Positions 6,458-10,705 of a stretch of DNA of 10,705 nucleotides are shown piece after piece. A program made the position numbers and the translations under genes. Position 1 is the first letter of the stretch; every line of letters begins with the position of its first letter. This DNA comes from JAXHUH01 sp034211175 (GTDB taxonomy: Bacteria > Actinomycetota > Acidimicrobiia > Acidimicrobiales > CAIXPF01). Under the pieces are notes generated by a model. The model made no database searches. It was given only the letters and a program-made list of their open reading frames with translations, and was not told where the DNA came from. Where the stretch lies: contig JAXHUH010000348.1 of the NCBI GenBank assembly GCA_034211175.1, positions 1-10,705 on the forward strand, given 5' to 3'.

Positions 6458-8764
6458 ATGGCAGCACAAGGGTCGATCCTCGGCAACGCCGTCCTCCGCA
6501 AGGAGGACCCGGCGCTGCTGACCGGCGCGGGCAAGTACTACGACGACCTGAGCTACACCGGCATGGGGCACATCGCCTTCGTCCGGTCGCCGTTCGCGCA
6601 CGCGACGCTCGGGTCGGTCGACACCAGCGAGGCGGAGTCGATGCCCGGCGTCATCGCCGTGTACACCGCCGACAACCTCGACCTGCCGTCGGTGCAGAGC
6701 TTCCCGCTGCTGCCCGAGACGTTCAACCGGCCGCCGCTGGCGAAGGGCAAGGTCCGCCTGGTCGGCGACATCGTCGCCATGGTCGTGGCCGAGACCACCG
6801 CCCAGGCCGTCGACGCGGCCGACTCGATCTTCCCCGACTACGAGCCGCTGCCGGTCGTGGTCGACCCCGAGGCCGCACTGGCCGAGGGTGCGCCGCTGCT
6901 GTTCGAGGAGCACGGCTCGAACGTCGCGTTCGAGACGGCCATCGGCGGTGAGGAGAACCCGCTCGACGGGGCCGACGAGGTCGCCCACGTGCGGATGGTG
7001 AGCCAGCGCCTCGCCGGCATCCCGATGGAGCCGAACGGCGCGGTCGTCGTGCCCGGCGAGCCCGACGGCGGCCTCACGGTGTGGGTGCCGAGCCAGGCCC
7101 CGATCGGCCTGCGCGAGCCGATCGCCGGCTTCCTCGGGCTCGAGCCGTCCAAGGTCCGCATCGCCGCCCCCGTCGTGGGTGGCGGGTTCGGCCCGAAGGC
7201 CGCCCTGTACGTCGAGTTCATCCTCGCCGCGGCGGCGGCCAAGGCACTCGGCCGGCCGGTCAAGTGGACCGAGACCCGCAGCGAGAACCTGCTGTCCATG
7301 GTCCAGGGCCGGGGCATGGTCCTCGACGCCCAGCTCGGCCTCCGCTCCGACGGCACCATCGTCGGCATGCGGGCCGACGTCATCGCCGAGGCCGGGGCCT
7401 ACCCCGCCATCGGGGCGATCCTGCCGCTGATGACCCAGACGATGGCCCAGGGCGTCTACCAGATCCCGAAGATCCACTTCACCGCCCGCTCGGTGATGAC
7501 CAACACGACGACCACGGGTGCGTACCGCGGTGCGGGCCGGCCCGAGGCCACGCAGATGCTGGAGCGGGTGATCGACGTCGCCGCCGACCAGCTCGGCATC
7601 GACCCGGCGGAGCTGCGCCGCAAGAACCTGATCCCGGCGGACGCGTTCCCGCTGACCACGGTCACCGGCGCCAACTACGACTCGGGCGAGTACACGAAGT
7701 CGCTCGACGCGGCGCTGGAGGCCTCCGGCTACGACGCCCTCCGGGCCGAGCAGCAGAAGCGTCGCGACGTCGGCGACTCCAAGCTGATGGGCATCGGCGT
7801 GTCGGCCTACGTCGAGATCACCGCCCCGCTGGGCCTGCACATGGAGTACGGCTCGGTCACGGTCGAGGACGACGGGTCGGTGACCGCCCGGGTCGGCACC
7901 AGCGCCCACGGCCAGGGCCACGAGACGGCGTTCGCCATGATCGTGTCCGAGAAGCTCGGCGTACCGATGGACAAGGTCCGCCTGCTCCAGTCCGACACCG
8001 ATGAGATCCCGAGGGGCTCGGGCACCCTCGGCTCCCGCTCGCTGCAGACCGCCGGGAGCGCGGTCAACAACGCGAGCGAGGACGTCCTGTCGATCGCCAA
8101 GAAGCTGGCGGCCCACCTCCTCGAGGCGAGCCCCGACGACATCGTCACCGGCGACGGCGGCCTCCACGTCGCCGGCGTGCCCGCCAACGCCCTGTCGTGG
8201 GCGGAGCTGGCCGGCGCGTCGAAGGACCCGGGCCGCCGCCCGTCCGACATGGGAGACGGCGGCCTGTTCTCCGAGGTCGACTTCGACGGCCAGGACTCGA
8301 CGTTCCCGTTCGGAGCACACGTCGCGGTGGTCGAGGTCGACTCCGAGACCGGCCGGGTCGAACTGGTCCGCCACGTCGCGGTCGACGATTGCGGCCGAAT
8401 CCTCAACCCGATGCTCGTGACTGGTCAGCAGCACGGTGGCATCGCGCAGGGCGCCGCGCAGGCGTTGTACGAAATCGTGGCGTACGATGAGGACGGGAAC
8501 CCGGTGACGGGTAACCTGATGGACTACGCGATGCCTTCCGCAGCGGAGCTCCCGTCGTTCGAAACATCGAACACCCAGACCGACAGCCCGAGGAACCCGC
8601 TGGGAGCAAAGGGCATCGGTGAGTCCGGTACCATCGGATCGACCCCGGCGATCCAGAACGCGGTGGTCGACGCCCTCTCCCACCTGGGCGTCACCCACGT
8701 GGACATGCCGCTCACCGCAGAGCGTGTGTGGCGGGCCATCGAGGCCGCCCGCAGCTCTGACTGA
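6458..8764 (+). CDS. Xanthine dehydrogenase-family molybdopterin-binding subunit (CoxL-like, AYRGAGR type)
   Basis: The protein has 768 residues, a normal length for the large subunit of molybdenum hydroxylases. Residues 1-150 form the aldehyde oxidase/xanthine dehydrogenase a/b hammerhead domain (LTGAGKYYDD, then IAFVRSPFAHA). The rest is the molybdopterin-binding domain: GGGFGPK (241-247), RPVKWTETRSENLL (266-279), TTGAYRGAGRPEA (352-364), GQGHET (485-490) and GAKGIGESG (716-724), where Glu722 is the expected catalytic base. True form I CO dehydrogenases carry AYxCSFR in the active-site loop. This protein has AYRGAGR (355-361) and belongs to the form II or related group, whose substrates are mostly unknown. 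The ATG at 6458 is preferred because GGAGGGGAG precedes it; a GTG at 6443 would overlap that site. Genes for the 2Fe-2S and FAD subunits are not adjacent. Codon use loosens in roughly the last 137 codons. Confidence 0.95.
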   Translation: MAAQGSILGNAVLRKEDPALLTGAGKYYDDLSYTGMGHIAFVRSPFAHATLGSVDTSEAESMPGVIAVYTADNLDLPSVQSFPLLPETFNRPPLAKGKVRLVGDIVAMVVAETTAQAVDAADSIFPDYEPLPVVVDPEAALAEGAPLLFEEHGSNVAFETAIGGEENPLDGADEVAHVRMVSQRLAGIPMEPNGAVVVPGEPDGGLTVWVPSQAPIGLREPIAGFLGLEPSKVRIAAPVVGGGFGPKAALYVEFILAAAAAKALGRPVKWTETRSENLLSMVQGRGMVLDAQLGLRSDGTIVGMRADVIAEAGAYPAIGAILPLMTQTMAQGVYQIPKIHFTARSVMTNTTTTGAYRGAGRPEATQMLERVIDVAADQLGIDPAELRRKNLIPADAFPLTTVTGANYDSGEYTKSLDAALEASGYDALRAEQQKRRDVGDSKLMGIGVSAYVEITAPLGLHMEYGSVTVEDDGSVTARVGTSAHGQGHETAFAMIVSEKLGVPMDKVRLLQSDTDEIPRGSGTLGSRSLQTAGSAVNNASEDVLSIAKKLAAHLLEASPDDIVTGDGGLHVAGVPANALSWAELAGASKDPGRRPSDMGDGGLFSEVDFDGQDSTFPFGAHVAVVEVDSETGRVELVRHVAVDDCGRILNPMLVTGQQHGGIAQGAAQALYEIVAYDEDGNPVTGNLMDYAMPSAAELPSFETSNTQTDSPRNPLGAKGIGESGTIGSTPAIQNAVVDALSHLGVTHVDMPLTAERVWRAIEAARSSD

Positions 8765-8788
8765 CACAAGAACCGACTCGGGGGATCA

Positions 8789-8829
8789 CGGCGAGGCCGC
8801 CCAGGTGCACACCTGAGGCGACCTCGCCG
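8789..8829 (+). terminator. Terminator hairpin of the molybdenum hydroxylase gene
   Basis: CGGCGAGG (8789-8796) pairs with CCTCGCCG (8822-8829). Inside, CGCC pairs with GGCG and CAGGTG with CACCTG, giving about 18 pairs with one mismatch and one bulged A. It starts 25 bases after the stop codon. There is no T-tract. Confidence 0.8.
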
Positions 8830-8863
8830 CGTTCCCGCTCACACCGCAGGACGATCGCGCCGA

Positions 8864-9057
8864 GAACCAGAATTCATCTTCTGGTTCGTTCACCAGAATG
8901 TGGTGATGGAAAGCGGTTCGTGACGCGATGATTCCATGATGGTCTGACCATCGGGACGTTCACCCGAGACCGACCGATTCGACATCCGTCGCGTCGAATC
9001 AGAACACGATGCCGCCTCACGATGCGATCACCGGACCACGTTGTGACCGTTCACAAC
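8864..9057. ncRNA. Hairpin-dense segment, possible structured RNA or operator cluster
   Basis: Perfect dyads follow one another. GAACCAGAA/TTCTGGTTC has 9-base arms and a 6-base loop (8864-8887). TCACCA/TGGTGA has a 5-base loop (8890-8906). GATGGTC/GACCATC surrounds one central base (8938-8952). TCGGG/CCCGA has a 7-base loop (8951-8967). GATTCGAC/GTCGAATC has a 9-base loop (8976-9000). GTTGTGA/TCACAAC has a 4-base loop (9040-9057). I do not recognise a known RNA family. No promoter for a separate transcript was identified, so the ncRNA label is tentative; the short-spaced dyads could equally be protein-binding sites. Confidence 0.3.
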
Positions 9058-9148
9058 ACGGTTGAGCAATGCGCACGCGACGAACCGATCTCCTCGACCG
9101 GGCCACGGTGCGACGGGCGTCGGGAGGGTGTTGCCGGCGGCGCCGGAT

Positions 9149-9154
9149 TACCGT
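9149..9154 (+). promoter_or_regulatory. -10 element (TACCGT) giving a leaderless membrane-protein transcript
   Basis: TACCGT matches TAnnnT and is followed by six bases before the ATG at 9161, the normal distance to a transcription start. The message would then begin at the start codon. No Shine-Dalgarno sequence is present just upstream, which fits a leaderless gene. Confidence 0.45.
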
Positions 9155-9160
9155 GGGCCG

Positions 9161-9709
9161 ATGGATCACGGGCCGGACGTCGAGTGGGATCGACCGACCA
9201 CAGGGTTCCTCGGGCGCATCTCGACCGCCACGTGGCTGCGGGCGCTGGGCATCGCCGTGGTCGCGGCCGTCGTCATCGGCGTGCCGACCGACGTGATCCC
9301 CAACCCGGTGTTCGGCCGCTCGTCCATCCCGGTGCGGTGGTGGGACCCGATCGTCCTCGCGGTCACCTCGGCGCTGATCGGCCTGGTCCTGGCGCTGCGC
9401 CCCGGCGACGTCGCGGTCGACGGGGACCTCACGACCGCCGACCCGGACCTGGCGCCCGCCGACGGGGCCGACCGGGCAGATGGCGACGACCGCCGGGCCC
9501 TGCTTGGCGGGGTCGGCGGCCTGCTGGCCGTCGGTTGCCCGACGTGCAACCACCTGGTCGTCGCCCTCATCGGGACCTCGGGCGCGCTGTCGTTCTTCCA
9601 GCCGATCCAGCCGCTGCTCGCCGTGGCATCGGTCGGGCTGCTGCTGTGGGTCCTGCGCCGCCGTGTCCGGGACCTGCGCGAGCCCTCCTGCGCGCTCCCG
9701 TCCGTCTGA
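9161..9709 (+). CDS. Four-helix membrane protein with GCPTCN motif, function unknown
   Basis: The protein has 182 residues. Predicted membrane helices lie at about 27-46, 62-80, 115-139 and 149-166, with an acidic Asp/Ala-rich loop (81-110) between helices 2 and 3 and a basic RRRVRDLR stretch after helix 4. The third helix contains Cys126-Pro-Thr-Cys129-Asn. A CxxC inside or at the edge of a membrane helix suggests a redox pair or metal site, but the family is not one I can name. It has no thioredoxin fold and is too short and differently arranged for VKOR. The ATG at 9161 is chosen over an in-frame TTG at 9062 because a -10 element sits at the right distance for a leaderless start and the extra residues are uninformative. 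Converges with the DUF488 gene, with 19 bases between the stop codons. Confidence 0.75.
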   Translation: MDHGPDVEWDRPTTGFLGRISTATWLRALGIAVVAAVVIGVPTDVIPNPVFGRSSIPVRWWDPIVLAVTSALIGLVLALRPGDVAVDGDLTTADPDLAPADGADRADGDDRRALLGGVGGLLAVGCPTCNHLVVALIGTSGALSFFQPIQPLLAVASVGLLLWVLRRRVRDLREPSCALPSV

Positions 9710-9732
9710 GACCACCCCGGAACCGGGCTCAG
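9706..9732. terminator. Short stem between convergent genes, stop codons in its arms
   Basis: CTGAG (9706-9710) pairs with CTCAG (9728-9732). Inside, CCCGG (9716-9720) pairs with CCGGG (9723-9727), with a 5-base bulge on the left. Both TGA stop codons (9707-9709 and the complement of 9729-9731) lie in the outer stem. It is the only candidate terminator for either gene. Confidence 0.5.
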
Positions 9733-10268
9733 CGCCGCCGGACCGGCGCACGCGAACGCCACCGCACGTCGTCGAACAGGCTCGCCGGTGCCGGGTCCGC
9801 GGCGCCGACCTCGGCCTCGTCCTCCACCCGGCCGTCGCCGCGGACGTGGCGCAGGGCGTGGCCCCGCCCGATCAGCACGCGGCCGACGAGGAGCCGGCGG
9901 TGGCAACCGGTCGGGTCCTCCTCCCCGCACAGCAACGCGACCCGGCGGGCCGATGCGAGCCGCTCGACCTCGTCGAGCTCCTCGGCGAACCCCGCGGCCG
10001 CGGCCACGACGGCGTAGTCGACGAAGCCCTCGTCGTCGTAGGCCGCCGGGTCGTCGGGCCGTCCGCCGAGGTGGCGGCCCGAGAACCGGTAGGCGACGCC
10101 GGCATCGGCGAGCAACGCCGGGAACCGGCGCTTGGCGGTGTGGGGCGCCGCACGCGACGCCGGCGTCGAGCGCACGTCCACCACGACCTCGATGCCGGCA
10201 CCGGCAACGAGCCCGAGCAGGTGCTCGGCGCCGTGGTTCGAGTGCCCCATGGTCAGGATCGTCGTCAT
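9729..10268 (-). CDS. DUF488 family protein
   Basis: The protein has 179 residues. The DUF488 signatures are present in order: T-M-G-H-S-N (6-11), VVVDVRSTPASR (28-39), RRFP (47-50), YRFSGRHLGGRP (60-71) and VALLCGEEDPTGCHRRLL (110-127). The last contains the conserved Cys114 and the Cys122-His-Arg triad typical of the family. DUF488 proteins are small soluble cytoplasmic proteins of unknown biochemical role, widespread in bacteria; a cysteine-centred or nucleic acid-related function has been suspected but not settled. The last 25 or so residues are a basic tail. The ATG at 10268 is chosen because the protein then starts directly with the family's first beta strand; GGAG lies only three bases upstream, so a GTG at 10277 is an alternative. 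The open frame further upstream (to 10514) is not supported. Divergent from the gene at 10425. Confidence 0.9.
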   Translation of the reverse strand: MTTILTMGHSNHGAEHLLGLVAGAGIEVVVDVRSTPASRAAPHTAKRRFPALLADAGVAYRFSGRHLGGRPDDPAAYDDEGFVDYAVVAAAAGFAEELDEVERLASARRVALLCGEEDPTGCHRRLLVGRVLIGRGHALRHVRGDGRVEDEAEVGAADPAPASLFDDVRWRSRAPVRRR

Positions 10269-10312
10269 CGACTCCACATCCCGGAGGGGGCGGCCGGGCG
10301 GCCGTGTCCCCA

Positions 10313-10336
10313 GCGTGCGCACGCCCGACGAGCGTA
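10313..10336 (-). promoter_or_regulatory. Possible DUF488 promoter: -10 TACGCT and a 12-base palindrome
   Basis: On the minus strand TACGCT (10336 to 10331) fits TAnnnT. The perfect palindrome GCGTGCGCACGC (10313-10324) lies just downstream, about where transcription would start, leaving a leader of roughly 55 bases to the ATG at 10268. The palindrome could be an operator; a GC-rich palindrome can also arise by chance. Confidence 0.35.
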
Positions 10337-10397
10337 GGCCCATCGTCCGGCTGTCGGGATCGGCGGAAGCTGCCGAAACCGTTCGGGAACCGACAAC

Positions 10398-10410
10398 CCT
10401 TCCCGGAAGG
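10398..10410. repeat. Near-palindrome CCTTCCCGGAAGG upstream of the last gene
   Basis: CCTTCC and GGAAGG are perfect arms around one central base, 14 bases before the ATG at 10425. The right arm resembles a ribosome binding site but lies too far from the start for normal spacing, so the element may be an operator or a weak hairpin in the leader. Confidence 0.35.
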
Positions 10411-10424
10411 ATCTCGCACCCCCG

Positions 10425-10705
10425 ATGAGCTGGATCGCCACGTTCCTCGCCACGACCGCAGGCAAGGCCGCGGCCGGCACCGCCGCTGTCGCCGCGAGCG
10501 TCGGGGGCCTGCACGCCACCGAGGTCGTCGAGGTGCCGGTGCTGTCGGAGCTGACCGTGACCGCCGCCTCCGAGGAGCTCCCGGAGGGGCCCGTCGACGC
10601 ACCTGCGGTCGACGAGCCGGTGGCCGACGAGCCCGCACCCGACGCCGGCGACGAGACCGGGGACGAACCGGCGGTCGACGAACCGGCGGTCGACGAACCG
10701 GCGGC
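10425..10705 (+). CDS. Acidic-repeat protein, N-terminal part (3' end outside window)
   Basis: The first 93 codons are visible. Residues 1-30 (MSWIATFLATTAGKAAAGTA and onward to GGLHA) are Ala-rich and moderately hydrophobic, possibly a membrane-associated helix or an atypical signal. An acidic, Pro/Ala-rich segment follows and becomes a pentapeptide repeat D-E-P-A-V. The repeat is degenerate from about residue 58 and near-identical at the DNA level from 10662. Such segments are usually extended spacers. The arrangement recalls membrane-associated proteins encoded near extracytoplasmic sigma factors in related actinobacteria, but that is only an impression and no sigma gene is in the window. 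No close Shine-Dalgarno sequence precedes the ATG; GGAAGG lies 14 bases upstream. Codon reading is clean to the window edge. Function unknown. Confidence 0.6.
   Translation, partial: MSWIATFLATTAGKAAAGTAAVAASVGGLHATEVVEVPVLSELTVTAASEELPEGPVDAPAVDEPVADEPAPDAGDETGDEPAVDEPAVDEPA
10662..10705 (+). repeat. 15-base tandem repeat encoding D-E-P-A-V
   Basis: Two identical units of GACGAACCGGCGGTC (10662-10676 and 10677-10691) are followed by a third that matches for 13 bases before the window ends. Older degenerate copies lie upstream in the same reading frame. The identity of the units at DNA level suggests recent expansion. Confidence 0.8.

Larger units (their letters stand above)
8765..9160. other. 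396-base intergenic region, AT-richer and full of dyads
   Basis: No plausible gene is seen on either strand. The region begins with the hydroxylase terminator (8789-8829). It continues with a run of perfect inverted repeats between 8864 and 9057 and ends with the -10 element of the membrane protein gene. By eye it is clearly less GC-rich than the genes on either side. A TTG at 9062 is in frame with the next gene, but the extra 33 residues look like read-through of non-coding sequence. Confidence 0.6.

Noticed and set aside
6458..8764. Identification as aerobic CO dehydrogenase CoxL
   Set aside because: The active-site loop is AYRGAGR, not AYxCSFR, and the companion subunit genes are absent.
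6371..8767. Long open frame on the minus strand opposite the molybdenum hydroxylase
   Set aside because: Its translation is His/Asp/Arg/Val-rich with no domain, a normal by-product of G/C-ending codons; the plus-strand gene has complete family motifs.
8938..8983. Possible tRNA suggested by stems and a GTTCACCC segment
   Set aside because: No matching T-stem, no anticodon arm with proper spacing and no acceptor stem could be built.
9166..10638. Long minus-strand frame across the membrane protein and the DUF488 gene
   Set aside because: It is Arg/Pro-rich without motifs and overlaps two better-supported genes.

Overview
This is a very GC-rich window with strong G/C bias at third codon positions. 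It has actinobacterial-style promoters (TAnnnT -10 boxes), apparently leaderless genes, and lipoproteins with Thr/Pro/Ser-rich linkers. This suggests a high-GC actinomycete. A member of the Acidimicrobiia (Iamia/Ilumatobacter-like) is my best guess from general protein style; no marker gene in the window proves it.

Layout, left to right. (1) Positions 1-2162, minus strand: two consecutive lipoprotein genes, the first cut off by the window edge. They share the N-terminal pattern lipobox, then GPVSPTT, then a Thr-rich linker. The complete one is a surface-anchored clan GH-A glycoside hydrolase with a C-terminal beta-rich domain. (2) 2163-2606: a 444-base divergent non-coding region holding a strong compound hairpin (2291-2342). 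(3) 2607-3125: a small secreted lipoprotein with an LpqH-like outline. (4) 3189-5375: a TetR-type regulator (apparently leaderless) followed by a carotenoid cleavage oxygenase with its own sigma70-type promoter. (5) 5433-6182, minus: a GNAT acetyltransferase, convergent with the oxygenase and separated from it by a 17-bp terminator hairpin. (6) 6458-8764: the large molybdopterin subunit of a xanthine dehydrogenase-family hydroxylase, with the AYRGAGR motif rather than the AYxCSFR motif of true CO dehydrogenase, and no iron-sulfur or flavin subunit gene beside it. (7) 8765-9160: a 396-base non-coding stretch, with a terminator and then a run of at least five further perfect dyads. (8) 9161-9709: an apparently leaderless four-helix membrane protein with a GCPTCN motif. 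(9) 9729-10268, minus: a DUF488 protein. (10) 10425 to the end: the start of a protein with an acidic DEPAV pentapeptide repeat, cut by the window edge.

The genes do not form one obvious pathway. Most are single-gene transcription units with their own promoters and hairpins. The one functional pairing the layout suggests is TetR regulator plus carotenoid oxygenase. No tRNA, rRNA, IS element, CRISPR array or prophage was found. The most interesting material is non-coding: the hairpin-dense 8864-9057 segment, the compound hairpin at 2291-2342, and the two convergent gene pairs whose stop codons sit in opposite arms of their shared terminator stems.
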